NCBI GenBank assembly: GCA_028281945.1
Contig: JANQIW010000134.1
Span: forward strand, 1-56,149
Source of the DNA: Prochloraceae cyanobacterium PL24a_bin.78
GTDB taxonomy: Bacteria; Cyanobacteriota; Cyanobacteriia; Cyanobacteriales; JANQIW01
Length of the DNA stretch: 56,149 nucleotides
Direction of reading: 5' to 3'
Numbering within the stretch: the first letter of the stretch is position 1; each line of letters opens with the position of its first letter. A program made the translations under genes and the position numbers. Positions 18,925-27,893 of this stretch are shown piece after piece. The notes below the pieces were generated by a model that ran no database searches, had not been told where the DNA came from, and saw nothing but the letters and a program-made list of their open reading frames with translations.

Positions 18925-20328
18925 TTAAGAATCAGTTTTTTGATTAGTACTATTAGATTTATCATCAGAATTATGAGCAATATTTTTAGGTCGCCAACCC
19001 TTACGAGTTACTTGACGAACACGTGCAATCACTAAAGAATCATTCTCTACATCCTTTGTGACTACAGAACCAGCAGCTACTGTCACATCATCTCCAATAT
19101 TAATAGGTGCAACTAACACACTATTAGCACCTGTTTTCGTACCAGAGCCAATTTGGGTAAGATGTTTTTGATAACCATCATAGTTAGCAGTAATAGTTCC
19201 CGCTCCTACATTCACTTTCTCACCGAGTTTTGCATCTCCTAAATAAGATAGATGAGCAATATTAGTATTCTTGCCGATGCTTGTCTTTTTCACTTCTACA
19301 AAATTACCAATACGACAAGATTCACCAACACTAGCATGACCTCTTAAATGAGTATAAGGTCCGATTCTAGAGGAATTTTCTACCTGAGAATCCGTTACTA
19401 CAGAATATAAAACTGTAACATTTTCACCAATTTTACTATTTTCAATTAAACTTCCAGGTCCGATTCTGCTACCAGAACCAATGGTAGTTTTCCCACGTAA
19501 ATGAGTTTGAGGCTCAATAACTACATCAGATTCTAAAGAAACCGTTTCATCAATGGTAATACTATCTGGATTAACTAGAGTAACCCCTGCACTCATCCAA
19601 TAATCCTTGATTCTTTCTTGTAAAACATCGTAAGCCTTTGTCAATTGTTTGCGATTATTAATACCACTAATTTCCAAATAATCTTCCACATCAACCGCCA
19701 TCACAGGATTTAAATAATCCACAACATCCGTTAGATAATACTCTTTTTGGTTATTATTAGGGGTGAGTTTTGGTAAAACATCTGCTAAAAAATCCCATTT
19801 AAAACAATAAATTCCAGCATTAATCCTGTTATTTTCTTTTTGAGAAGCATTACAATCACGATGTTCAACTATTTGTTTAACCAAATTTCTCTCATCACAA
19901 AAAACCCGCCCATAGCCAGATGGATTAGGCAATTTAGCGGTTAAAATCGTAGCTGCATTTTGATGATTTTGGTGGGTTTGTAATAACTTTTCAATAGTTT
20001 CTTGGCGTAATAAAGGCACATCACCATTTAAAACTAATAAATCCCCTGTATAATCTTTTAAATAAGGTAAAACTTGGCAAACAGCATGGCCGGTTCCTAA
20101 TTGTTCTTTTTGTTCGACAAATTGGATATTTTCAATTCCATCCAGTGAATTTTTAACCTTATCTGCTTGATAACCAACTATGACTAAAACTTTTTCTGGG
20201 TTAATTAATCCACAACTATCAATTACTCTTTCTACTAAAGTAAGCCCCCCTAAAGAATGTAAAACTTTAGGTAGGTTTGATTTCATCCTGCTTCCACGCC
20301 CTGCTGCTAGAATTGCTACTGCTACCAT
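18925..20328 (-). CDS. glmU: Bifunctional UDP-N-acetylglucosamine pyrophosphorylase / glucosamine-1-phosphate N-acetyltransferase
   Basis: GlmU acetylates glucosamine-1-P and then uridylates it to UDP-GlcNAc, the precursor of peptidoglycan and lipopolysaccharide. The N-terminal nucleotidyltransferase motif [18 protein letters not shown] is near residue 6, with LNGDVPLL about residue 100. The C-terminal left-handed beta-helix shows hexapeptide repeats from about residue 260 on ([41 protein letters not shown]). Length of 467 residues is normal. I chose the ATG at 20328 ([10 protein letters not shown]), since the motif should stand at the extreme N-terminus; a start at 20355 would add nine residues. 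Confidence 0.96.
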   Translation of the reverse strand: MVAVAILAAGRGSRMKSNLPKVLHSLGGLTLVERVIDSCGLINPEKVLVIVGYQADKVKNSLDGIENIQFVEQKEQLGTGHAVCQVLPYLKDYTGDLLVLNGDVPLLRQETIEKLLQTHQNHQNAATILTAKLPNPSGYGRVFCDERNLVKQIVEHRDCNASQKENNRINAGIYCFKWDFLADVLPKLTPNNNQKEYYLTDVVDYLNPVMAVDVEDYLEISGINNRKQLTKAYDVLQERIKDYWMSAGVTLVNPDSITIDETVSLESDVVIEPQTHLRGKTTIGSGSRIGPGSLIENSKIGENVTVLYSVVTDSQVENSSRIGPYTHLRGHASVGESCRIGNFVEVKKTSIGKNTNIAHLSYLGDAKLGEKVNVGAGTITANYDGYQKHLTQIGSGTKTGANSVLVAPINIGDDVTVAAGSVVTKDVENDSLVIARVRQVTRKGWRPKNIAHNSDDKSNSTNQKTDS

Positions 20329-20425
20329 GATCTTTATGCTGTCAATTTTTGACAAGAGTATAACTTATTTTGAAACCATAGAGCATTCTAATATAGTTTT
20401 TCCAAAAGTATGACATACAATGGTT

Positions 20426-20470
20426 AGGGAGAGACAAGGGAGACAAGGGAGACAAGGGAGACAAGGGAGA
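20426..20470. repeat. 9-nt purine-rich tandem repeat
   Basis: GGGAGACAA-type unit repeated about five times (AGGGAGAGACAAGGGAGACA and on). The copies are nearly perfect. It lies between glmU and the NHL gene, about 75 bases past the NHL stop. One strand is almost all purine. Confidence 0.9.
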
Positions 20471-20544
20471 TAGATTTTGGGTTGAGAATCACCAGGTTTT
20501 GGATAGTTTGAACTCTAGCATTAATTTAGAAAAATAAAATGATT

Positions 20545-21714
20545 TTAGCCAACAGCAAGAGACCATAATAAGACTCGGTTATTACCTGAATCAGCTACAA
20601 TGGCGGTATCACCATAAATTTGAATTCCATAAGGCCAACAAAGGCTATTGCGAGTAGCTTGTCCATAAGAACCATTTTCACTTTTAATATTAAACTGGGT
20701 TTGACCTGTTAAACCTTGAGCTGTGATTCCATTTTTGATTCCATAAGAAGAAACATCTCCCCATCCTAATAAGCGAGAATTAGCTGAATCGGCAACTACA
20801 ATCCAGTCATGATAAACGGCAACACCATAAGGCATACTCAAACTTTGAGCTGAGGGAAAGTAATTACTTTGATTTAATTCTGCATCAGAAAAATTTGATT
20901 GACCTAAAACCATCTGACAAGGAGTGTTGTTTTCAGTAGGGATTCCTTGCCAAATCATAATGCGATTATTCCCAGCATCGGCAAGAATTAAATTATCATG
21001 CCAAATGCCTAGAGAATGAGGCCAACGCATACTAGAAGCAGTAGGTGAACCCCCACCATTTTCATCTCGTGATTTCAGATTAGATTGGCCTAAGACTAAA
21101 TCTGCTGGTTGACCATTTTCTTCAGGTAATTGATTCCAAATTAAGACTCGCCGATTACCGGTATCAGCTACAAATAATTTACCTTGATGATAGAAAATAC
21201 CATAAGGCCAGTGCATTCTCTCACCAGAGGTTTCTAAATAACTTCCAAAAGGCTCATTTTCAGAGAAGTCTTTTTGCCCTAAAACAAGATCGGCAGGAAC
21301 GTTATTATCTTCTGGCAATTCTTTCCAAATCAAAACTCTATGATTCCAAGCATCGGCAACTGCTAAGCCTTTACCACAAATACAAATACCTGTAGGTACA
21401 TTTACAGTGGTAGGTCCTGGGGTTGTTTTGGCATTTTGTCCTTCATGATAAAAGTCTGGTTGTCCGATTACCCAATCTGCCGGTTCTGCATCTATTTTTG
21501 GCAGGTTTCGCCACCCTAATAAACGATGATGTCCAGTATCTGCTACCCATAATGGCCCTGTTTCAGATACTAGACAAGCTCCTCTAGGGCCAAACATATT
21601 CTTTGCATTAGGTTCTAAGGGTACAACTAGAATATCTGATGGTTGTTGTCCTAATATTACTTTTGCTCCTGATGGAGAGAGTATCTCAAAACTTTCTGGC
21701 GACTTTGACGACAT
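20545..21714 (-). CDS. NHL-repeat beta-propeller protein of the hydrogenase cluster
   Basis: 389-residue protein of six NHL-type repeats, each with a (V/L)ADTGNHR(V/L)L(I/L)W core: VADTGHHRLLGW, VADAWNHRVLIW, VADTGNRRVLIW, LADAGNNRIMIW, VADSANSRLLGW and VADSGNNRVLLW. Repeats are separated by segments with DLVLGQ..F. Six repeats predict a six-bladed propeller, a binding scaffold rather than an obvious enzyme. There is no signal peptide. It is last in the minus-strand run hupS-hupL-hupW-TPR-membrane-membrane-NHL. From memory, similar NHL, TPR and small membrane genes accompany hyp genes in heterocystous cyanobacteria, so a role in hydrogenase maturation, perhaps of HupS, is a reasonable guess. 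Confidence 0.85.
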   Translation of the reverse strand: MSSKSPESFEILSPSGAKVILGQQPSDILVVPLEPNAKNMFGPRGACLVSETGPLWVADTGHHRLLGWRNLPKIDAEPADWVIGQPDFYHEGQNAKTTPGPTTVNVPTGICICGKGLAVADAWNHRVLIWKELPEDNNVPADLVLGQKDFSENEPFGSYLETSGERMHWPYGIFYHQGKLFVADTGNRRVLIWNQLPEENGQPADLVLGQSNLKSRDENGGGSPTASSMRWPHSLGIWHDNLILADAGNNRIMIWQGIPTENNTPCQMVLGQSNFSDAELNQSNYFPSAQSLSMPYGVAVYHDWIVVADSANSRLLGWGDVSSYGIKNGITAQGLTGQTQFNIKSENGSYGQATRNSLCWPYGIQIYGDTAIVADSGNNRVLLWSLAVG

Positions 21715-21783
21715 AATTATAAATTTGAATTAAAACACGATCGCCACTAATATCATTTTTTGGGTAATTGTGATAGACATTGA

Positions 21784-21848
21784 GTGGGAAGAATGGGAGA
21801 ATGGGAAGAATGGGAGAATGGAAGAATGGGGGAATGGGAGAATAGGAG
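21784..21848. repeat. Purine-rich tandem repeat (GGGAGAAT / GGGAAGAAT)
   Basis: Seven or so imperfect 8-9-nt units of GGGA(A)GAAT with small variations. It lies in the 182-base gap between the 74-aa membrane gene and the NHL gene. The strand shown is purine-rich, and the transcribed minus-strand product would be pyrimidine-rich. Confidence 0.9.
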
Positions 21849-21896
21849 ATTCAATCTTGTGAATCTGGACTTTAAATAATAGTATTTAAGGATAAT

Positions 21897-22121
21897 CTAT
21901 TGTAATTTCACGTCTTTGAGAAGAAAAGGCATTGCCATTCCTATAACTAAACTAGAAATTATAATAGCCAATAAGGAATTAATTCCTATAGCTTCGCTTA
22001 CTAGCAACAAGGATATTCCTGAAATGATTCCCAGACTCACTTGACGATAAAAATATTCTGGATTGCGTAATAATTTACCTTTTAATAATAATTTAGTAGA
22101 ATACCAAGCTAAATCAAGCAT
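21897..22121 (-). CDS. Small membrane protein of the hydrogenase cluster (74 aa)
   Basis: 74 residues: a basic amphipathic N-terminal part (WYSTKLLLKGKLLRNPEYFY), then two hydrophobic segments at about 28-47 and 49-68, ending KDVKLQ. No enzyme motif. It starts 12 bases after the 89-aa membrane gene, so the two are surely co-transcribed and may form one membrane complex. Its location behind hupSLW and before an NHL protein suggests a hydrogenase-linked role, for instance membrane attachment or electron transfer; this is inference. I do not recognise a named family. Confidence 0.75.
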   Translation of the reverse strand: MLDLAWYSTKLLLKGKLLRNPEYFYRQVSLGIISGISLLLVSEAIGINSLLAIIISSLVIGMAMPFLLKDVKLQ

Positions 22122-22133
22122 TATTTTTTACTC

Positions 22134-22403
22134 CTATACAAATTTCAAAACTACTAATCCAATGGCAATGGCTGGAACTACACCTGCTAAGGCAAATAAC
22201 CCTCCCATCATTGTGGCTAGGCTATAACCTAAATCTTTGCCGGCTAGTATAATTCCCCCAATTGCTCCTCCAACAAGAGCCATAGATGTGGCAATACCTA
22301 GTGAGAAAATTGCTGTTAACCAAGTAATTTCTCCTGTCATTAGATTATGGGAAAAATCCTGTAGACTAGGATTATTAATTAAACTAACTAAAAAACTGTT
22401 CAT
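22134..22403 (-). CDS. Small Gly/Ala-rich membrane protein of the hydrogenase cluster (89 aa)
   Basis: 89 residues with two membrane segments at about 30-52 (IFSLGIATSMALVGGAIGGI) and 64-86 (MMGGLFALAGVVPAIAIGLV). The glycine-rich helices resemble tightly packed hairpins, somewhat like ATP synthase c-subunits, but there is no conserved carboxylate in the expected place, so I do not call it one. It is the first of two adjacent membrane genes, 76 bases after the TPR gene. Cluster position suggests a hydrogenase-associated function. Confidence 0.75.
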   Translation of the reverse strand: MNSFLVSLINNPSLQDFSHNLMTGEITWLTAIFSLGIATSMALVGGAIGGIILAGKDLGYSLATMMGGLFALAGVVPAIAIGLVVLKFV

Positions 22404-22479
22404 TTTTAATGATTCTCCTTGTTCTTTTGGGTTAATTATATTGTAATTTTTGTGCAGAAGTTGTCAAGATTGATGGTTT

Positions 22480-23508
22480 TTATTTGTTCATATCTATATC
22501 TTGCCAAGCTGCTAATTCTTGCTCTAACTCACCTAGGGCGGCTTCAACAACTTCCCCTCTTCCTAAATCACCGTATTTGGTGAAAATCTCAAGAGCTTCT
22601 TGGTAATAAGTTTTTGCTTTTAGCAAATTTTGACTATTTCCTGCTTCTGGATGCTCAACATCATCGGGTAAATTATAGAGAAGATTGGCTTTGTTAGCGA
22701 TGGTAGTGGCATATTCTAGGGGGGTATCTTCTAAAGTTCTCACTTTTAAGGCTTCATCATAAGCGGTTAATGCCTTGAGATTATTTTCTACAGGATGAGT
22801 ACTAGGAAGATACTGTAGGGTATTTGCTAAATTGTTTTGTAGCATTGCATATTCTTGAGGATGATCTTTTAAAGTGATCCATCCCAAACCTTCTTTTAAT
22901 GACTGCACTGCTAATGCCTGGCGCATATCTTCTTTTTCCGGTGCTAAGGAAAAGGATAAATAGGCAATGGCGATATTATTCTGGATGATGGCGTATTCTT
23001 GAGGGTAAGTTAATCCTGAAAAAGTTTTGAGCGATCGTTTATAAGCTTGTAAAGCATCTTCCATTTTGGCTTGATGAAAAGGCACAAGGGCTTGTAAAAC
23101 CAAACCTAGATTCATTTCCGCTTCAGCAATTTCTTTGGGTGAAGCTAATTCTTCTAAGATAGGTAGAGCTAATTCATAAGCTTCTCTGGCTGCTAATAAT
23201 AGTTCTGGTCCTTGTGAAGGAATAGTTCTCAAGGCAGTACCTTTTCCGACTAATGCTCTTGCTTTAAAAAGGGGATAAGATTCTTCAGATAATTCTATAG
23301 TTTTGTTATGTAAAGTGATAGCTACTTCTAATTGTTGAGAACTTTTGGGTTTTTTTTGCAAATCCATGGCGATCGCCAAAAGCATCTCAATTTTTTCAGA
23401 TAAAGAAGCTGTTTCAGATTCAACTGCTGCCATTGCTGTTTTCAGTGTTATTTGGGTTTGATTCAAGAGCAGATTTGATTCTTCTAGTTGTGTTTCTACT
23501 GGTTGCAT
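22480..23508 (-). CDS. Tetratricopeptide-repeat protein of the hydrogenase cluster
   Basis: 342-residue soluble, largely helical protein with successive TPR-like units of the pattern (Q)EYA..QNN.A....L (PQEYAIIQNNIAIAYLS, PQEYAMLQNNLANTLQYL, PLEYATTIANKANLLYNL) interleaved with AL.AY..AL helices. TPR solenoids bind partner proteins. There is no signal peptide or catalytic motif. It lies 284 bases after hupW on the same strand and is followed by two membrane proteins and the NHL propeller. Comparable TPR genes near hup/hyp genes of other cyanobacteria, as I recall, make a chaperone or scaffold role in hydrogenase assembly plausible but unproven. Confidence 0.8.
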   Translation of the reverse strand: MQPVETQLEESNLLLNQTQITLKTAMAAVESETASLSEKIEMLLAIAMDLQKKPKSSQQLEVAITLHNKTIELSEESYPLFKARALVGKGTALRTIPSQGPELLLAAREAYELALPILEELASPKEIAEAEMNLGLVLQALVPFHQAKMEDALQAYKRSLKTFSGLTYPQEYAIIQNNIAIAYLSFSLAPEKEDMRQALAVQSLKEGLGWITLKDHPQEYAMLQNNLANTLQYLPSTHPVENNLKALTAYDEALKVRTLEDTPLEYATTIANKANLLYNLPDDVEHPEAGNSQNLLKAKTYYQEALEIFTKYGDLGRGEVVEAALGELEQELAAWQDIDMNK

Positions 23509-23792
23509 AAGCTTTTTAAATTTATAAAAATAATTGCTAATTTCTCAACAGGACTAATTTTATTTCCTGTTCAACTCAGATTTGAGAGATTTTTTTGTGG
23601 TTTTTGTTCTCTAAGTAATAAAGATTTAGACATTATATTTGATTATAATCTATTTTTTTTAGAAAAATCTTAATTAAATCTTTGATTATAGCTGTTTAAA
23701 TTTTCTTGATATTCATGGAAATATAACTTCTTGATTGACTAATTTCAAGTAGTTTTTCCTAATCTTTCAAAAATCAAGTTATTTCTAAAATA

Positions 23793-24281
23793 TCAATTAT
23801 TCATTGGCATAGGTTTATATTTCTGGCAACACAAGTCTTGTAATTCAGTAACAACTTTATTAGCTGTTTGTGCCACAGGATAACTTAATTCCCAACCAAA
23901 ATCAAGATTAGCGGCTTCAATGAGATAAACGGTAATATTTTTAGGAAAATCATCACCAAAAATTTTTTTTCCTGCTGCTAATGCGTGATTCCAACGAAAA
24001 TCATGTAAACTATAGCTAGGTTCAGGTAATTCTTCTAGTTCTTTTCCTGGCACTTGAAAAAGTGTACCTGGTTCTGAGTTAGTTGAGCAAGCATCAATGA
24101 TAATTAATTCCTGAGCACCTTTAGCTTGAAACATAACTTCCATTCCTCCAGTGCCTAAATCATAGACAGATACATCTAAATCTGGATGTTGTTGTAAAAA
24201 TTGTTGTAAACGTTGAGAAACTATGGCACCTACACCATCGTCACTGCGGTTGAGGTTTCCACAACCAATAATAGTTAGCAT
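23793..24281 (-). CDS. hupW: Hydrogenase maturation endopeptidase (HupL-processing)
   Basis: Nickel-dependent aspartic-type endopeptidase of the HybD/HyaD family. It removes the C-terminal extension of the hydrogenase large subunit once nickel is in place. The N-terminal motif IIGCGNLNRSDDGVGAIV, with the nickel-binding acid in RSDDG, and the later LIIIDACSTNSEPGTL and SLHDFRWNHALA segments are family hallmarks. I chose the ATG at 24281 (MLTIIGCGN, 162 aa), since the fold starts there; an ATG at 24305 would add eight residues. It lies 96 bases after hupL, which fits dedication to HupL. Confidence 0.92.
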   Translation of the reverse strand: MLTIIGCGNLNRSDDGVGAIVSQRLQQFLQQHPDLDVSVYDLGTGGMEVMFQAKGAQELIIIDACSTNSEPGTLFQVPGKELEELPEPSYSLHDFRWNHALAAGKKIFGDDFPKNITVYLIEAANLDFGWELSYPVAQTANKVVTELQDLCCQKYKPMPMNN

Positions 24282-24377
24282 TTTTGTTAAATAATTATTA
24301 AACACAATAATTTCTGATAAAAATAAAATCTAGTAAGGTAGGCTATACCCACCTCACGATTCTTCTTACAAAAAAGA

Positions 24378-25973
24378 TTAATTAGTACGAAAACGAGCTA
24401 ATTCTTTACCTGTTTTAGCATCATAAGCATGGACAGTACATACTAAACAAGAGTCAAAAGAACGAGCCACATGACCCACTTCTACAGGATCGCTACTATT
24501 AACAACTGGTGTGCCCACTAAAGCTTCTTCAATTGGGCCTCGAATTCCTTGACCATCTCTTGGCCCTACATTCCAAGTTGTAGGAGCAATAATTTGATAA
24601 TTTTCGATCTTGCCACCTTTAAGTTCAACCCAGTGACAGAGTGCACCACGACTAGCTTCAGTAGCACCCCAACCTCTGCCATCTTTTTCAGTGGGTTTGA
24701 TGTACCAAGAATCTTGTAATTTGAATTCTTGTAAACAGCGTTCTGCCTGGCGATAGAGTTTAACTACTTCGTGCACTCTTGCTAATTGACGTAAGTGAAT
24801 ATTTGCACCTTTCATTTGCTTAAAGGCATCCAAAATAAAGCCATCATAGTGTTGCCAGCTTTCACCATGTTTGCCACCAGCTACTAATTGACGCGCCAAG
24901 GGACCAACTTCCATACGTCCTAAATCATTGTGGGAAACGGCACTTGCCCAAGAATATGCTCCTTCAAATTCTTTAACGTTATTTGGGGAAGGAACAGTGG
25001 TACGATCGAAAGGATGAGTATCAGCAGTGGTTTCATCATACCAAGCGTGAGTTGTGTTTTCACGAGCAAAAGTATGATCCATTAGTTGATGGGTATCTGT
25101 AAAACTATCATAAACACCACTTTTCATAATTAAAGCAGCATTACGACCTTCTATGGTAGGTTTTTGATATTTATCTTCGTGAGGAAGATAGCCCCAACTC
25201 ATATACTTTCCACAACCAATACCATATTTATCTAGACCAATATCTAGACCCATACGCCAATAAAATCCTAAATCAGAATTTGCATGAGCAGGACTTTCAT
25301 CAATCCAAGCAAGAAAATCATCATAAGTTTGGATTTGTTCATAACGCTCTAGTGAACAACCTAACCATACAGGTTCAAGCCAATTGGTACGGAAATACTC
25401 TAAAATAGACCAAGAACGGGTAACATCAGCTAAAGTAGGAGCACACATTACCCCACCAGGAACCATAAAACTAGAGTGAGGCCATTGTCCCCCAAAGAGA
25501 GCATAAATCTCCACAGGTTTAGCAGAAAGAGTAATCCCTATTTCATAAGACTTACCAGTATAAGGTGCAAAACGACGGCAAGCTTCATCATAAAATGAAC
25601 TATTCTTATATTTAGAGTGAGTTAAATCGATGGCAAATAAACCATAAAAATAACGAGGTATACTTTGAATGCTTTCGACAATCTGACCAAGATTTCTCGC
25701 TAAAATCGCATTACGAGGTACTTCTGTTTGCCAAGCGGTATCTAAAGCCCAAGACGCACAAGTAAGGTGAGAAGCACCACAAATACCACATATACGAGGA
25801 GTTACAATTAGTCCAGCCTTAGGATCTTTACCTTTAAGAATTACTTCAAATCCACGAAATAATTCAGCATGGGTCCAAGCATTCACTACATAACCATCTT
25901 CAATGTCAACTCTGACATCTAAATCCCCTTCTACCCGTCCTACTGGGGATATATCTAAAGTTTTAACTGCCAT
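24378..25973 (-). CDS. hupL: Uptake [NiFe] hydrogenase large subunit
   Basis: 531-residue catalytic subunit of the uptake hydrogenase (group 2a), which oxidises H2 made by nitrogenase and returns electrons to the cell. Nickel-binding motif L1 is RICGICGASH with C62 and C65; motif L2 near the C-terminus is DSCLVCTVH with C509 and C512. The tail AYDAKTGKELARFRTN after H515 is the extension HupW should cut off. The Ser in DSC instead of the common Pro is normal for cyanobacterial HupL as I recall. It starts 21 bases after hupS. A weak hairpin (AGGTAGG ... CCCACCT, about 24335-24354) lies between its stop and hupW. Confidence 0.97.
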   Translation of the reverse strand: MAVKTLDISPVGRVEGDLDVRVDIEDGYVVNAWTHAELFRGFEVILKGKDPKAGLIVTPRICGICGASHLTCASWALDTAWQTEVPRNAILARNLGQIVESIQSIPRYFYGLFAIDLTHSKYKNSSFYDEACRRFAPYTGKSYEIGITLSAKPVEIYALFGGQWPHSSFMVPGGVMCAPTLADVTRSWSILEYFRTNWLEPVWLGCSLERYEQIQTYDDFLAWIDESPAHANSDLGFYWRMGLDIGLDKYGIGCGKYMSWGYLPHEDKYQKPTIEGRNAALIMKSGVYDSFTDTHQLMDHTFARENTTHAWYDETTADTHPFDRTTVPSPNNVKEFEGAYSWASAVSHNDLGRMEVGPLARQLVAGGKHGESWQHYDGFILDAFKQMKGANIHLRQLARVHEVVKLYRQAERCLQEFKLQDSWYIKPTEKDGRGWGATEASRGALCHWVELKGGKIENYQIIAPTTWNVGPRDGQGIRGPIEEALVGTPVVNSSDPVEVGHVARSFDSCLVCTVHAYDAKTGKELARFRTN

Positions 25974-25994
25974 GTTTTTTCTAAATTTATATAA

Positions 25995-26957
25995 TTAAAC
26001 TGTAAAAATATCTTCTTCTGCCCATTTAGGAGTAGAATCTTTAGCGACAATACTTAGTAAAGCATAGTCTTTTTTATTAACTCCTTTTGGTAATTCTTTA
26101 GGCACACCCATAACAGTTTGGGTTTTAAACACAGTACCTGGCATTAAATCATGGAAAGGAAATTCTGGTTCAGTACAGCCGATACAAGGCATACCAGCAC
26201 GAGTTTTGGAGGAAACCCGATTCCATAAAATACGATTACAGGAAGAATGAGTCATAGGCCCACGACAACCTAAATCGTAAAACAGACAACCGTGACGTTG
26301 TCCAAATTCGGAGGTAGAAGCTTTATAGGCAAAGTGAACGTTACGAGTACAACCAGTTTGAGTAAAGGTGCGGAAAAATGTTTCGGGGCGATGAAGTTCG
26401 TCAAAGGTAATATCACCAATTCTACCTTTAGCAATGGCTACCAAAATTTGTGAAATCCAATCGGGATGGGCGGGGCAACCGGGAATGTTAATTACGGGAA
26501 GGCCGGCTTGACTACGATAATCTATTCCTAAAAAGCCTCCTTCTTGACGCTTCAGAAATTGGAGGCCTTGGGATTCACTGGGATTAGGAGCCATTGCAGG
26601 TATTCCACCGTAGGTAGCACAATCTCCTATAGCTACCACAAAACTTGCCACTGCGGCTAAATCGTTTAACCAGTCTTTCATGGGACGACCAGCAAAACGA
26701 TTCCATTCTCCTGTGCCATTAGGTGCATTCACAACTGTCCCTTCAAAAACTAAGATGTCTAAAGAAATTTTTCCTGAAAGACAGTCTTTTAAAAGTTGTT
26801 GTAAATCATTACCTAACTCTAATCCTAGTGAAGGATGCCAAAGTACTTTCATTCCAAAGTCTGTAATTAAGTCACATACACTGGGTTCTTCGGCATTTAA
26901 AAATGACATAGTGTTGCCTGAACAAGCACCACCTTGTAACCAAAGTATATTTGTCAT
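25995..26957 (-). CDS. hupS: Uptake [NiFe] hydrogenase small subunit (Fe-S)
   Basis: 320-residue electron-transfer subunit carrying three Fe-S clusters. It begins directly at MTNILWLQGGACSGNTMSF with no twin-arginine signal, so the enzyme stays cytoplasmic, as in other cyanobacteria. Candidate ligands: C12, GDCATYGG and GCPAHPDW for the proximal cluster; the TQTGCTRNVHF region with YDLGCRGP for the others; SSCNRIL, GMPCIGCTEPEFP. Where many small subunits have CxxC, here the second position is Asn15 (CSGN), a group 2a trait from recall. First gene of the hupSLW run. No convincing NtcA box (GTA-N8-TAC) is seen upstream. Confidence 0.97.
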   Translation of the reverse strand: MTNILWLQGGACSGNTMSFLNAEEPSVCDLITDFGMKVLWHPSLGLELGNDLQQLLKDCLSGKISLDILVFEGTVVNAPNGTGEWNRFAGRPMKDWLNDLAAVASFVVAIGDCATYGGIPAMAPNPSESQGLQFLKRQEGGFLGIDYRSQAGLPVINIPGCPAHPDWISQILVAIAKGRIGDITFDELHRPETFFRTFTQTGCTRNVHFAYKASTSEFGQRHGCLFYDLGCRGPMTHSSCNRILWNRVSSKTRAGMPCIGCTEPEFPFHDLMPGTVFKTQTVMGVPKELPKGVNKKDYALLSIVAKDSTPKWAEEDIFTV

Positions 26958-27302
26958 TGGTATTTGTGTTCTCTCGAATGTTTTGATCAGGGCATCATCT
27001 AAAATATAGATGCTATGGTAAGGTTAACATAGGTTTTTTATAATCTTCTTGATATTTAGATTTTTTTAATTAGGCTAATAAAATGCGTTTGATTTCTAGA
27101 AAAATGTAATTAAATATACTATTTTTATGATTAATAAAGGAATTAAACTAAAATTTTAAGATAAAAAATATGATTTATTTAATAATTTTACAAAACTTAA
27201 TATAAATACTAAAAGTTTTTTTAGGGATAAAATGTGTAAAACGATACTCTATATAAAAATTTTTTTGAGATTTAAACTTTTGATTTTTTTTAGATTCTCA
27301 AT
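26958..27302. other. hupS leader and promoter region
   Basis: 345 AT-rich bases between hupS and the Phd-like antitoxin gene, both on the minus strand. A small hairpin CATCTA/TAGATG with a 5-nt loop lies near 26994-27012, within the probable hupS leader. The search for GTA-N8-TAC by eye gave only a poor match (GTAAGGTTAACATA at 27018-27031), so direct NtcA control is not supported here. No open frame and no toxin gene downstream of the antitoxin. Confidence 0.4.
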
Positions 27303-27566
27303 TCAATCTTCCAAGTCATCTAACTCTTCCAAAAATTCCACTTCTGATACCCAATCGTCGGTGGTTTCAGTTTGTTTGATTGATTCAACTAATCGTGGAA
27401 TTGATTGTAGATAAAGGGTTTCTTGCAAACTATCCCAGTCTTTTTTTGATAGCAATACGGCATCTCCTTTTTTACTAGTGATAATTCGTGCTAGATGATC
27501 TTGATTCACTTGTTCTACTAAGCTAAGTAAATTTGCTATGACTGAATTGGCGTTAACTATTTCCAT
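27303..27566 (-). CDS. Phd/YefM-family antitoxin, apparently without a toxin
   Basis: 87-residue protein with the Phd/YefM DNA-binding N-terminus (MEIVNANSVIANLLSLVEQV, HLARIITSKKGDAVLLSKKD, WDSLQETLYLQS) and an acidic, likely disordered toxin-binding C-terminus (EVEFLEELDDLED). Such antitoxins normally precede a YoeB or RelE-type toxin, but nothing on the minus strand between 27302 and hupS encodes one. It may act alone as a regulator, pair with a distant toxin, or be a relic. It stands between the divergent hup and hyp gene groups, so its autoregulatory DNA binding could touch them; this is speculation. Confidence 0.82.
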   Translation of the reverse strand: MEIVNANSVIANLLSLVEQVNQDHLARIITSKKGDAVLLSKKDWDSLQETLYLQSIPRLVESIKQTETTDDWVSEVEFLEELDDLED

Positions 27567-27893
27567 AAATACTTCTTTATTGAAGGTTTTATTGTACCTA
27601 TTTTGAGATGCTTTTTACAAGGCTTTAATTTTATTTATCTCAAAAATTATAGATTTTATTTTTATTTTATTTTTATTTTAGAAACATTTAAGAATAGTTC
27701 TTTTTTAATATTTTAAGATAGAAAGTATTAGTACCCACAGACTATGGGAAAAGATTGAAATAGTTAAATCTAGATAAGTGTTTTAAACTCTTAGGAGAAA
27801 AATTCCCAAAACCCAAGGAGTGAAAATTATCAAATCTTACTCTAACCTGAAGTCAACATAGAGAGGATAAAACGTGGAGTATGTAGATTAATT
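27567..27893. other. Intergenic region upstream of hypF
   Basis: 327 AT-rich bases between the divergent antitoxin and hypF genes, including an ATTTT-repeat run near 27655-27680 and a short CCCACAGACTATGGG inverted repeat near 27733-27747. Both promoters must lie here. There is no open frame. I could not assign -10 or -35 elements with confidence. Confidence 0.4.

Noticed and set aside
22134-22403. 89-aa membrane protein as an ATP synthase c-type subunit
   Set aside because: It has a similar Gly/Ala-rich two-helix form but no carboxylate in the middle of helix 2 and no neighbouring atp genes.
27018-27031. Possible NtcA box upstream of hupS (GTAAGGTTAACATA)
   Set aside because: NtcA sites read GTA-N8-TAC; here the right half is ATA, with all three bases differing from TAC. 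No better match was seen in the 345-base region.
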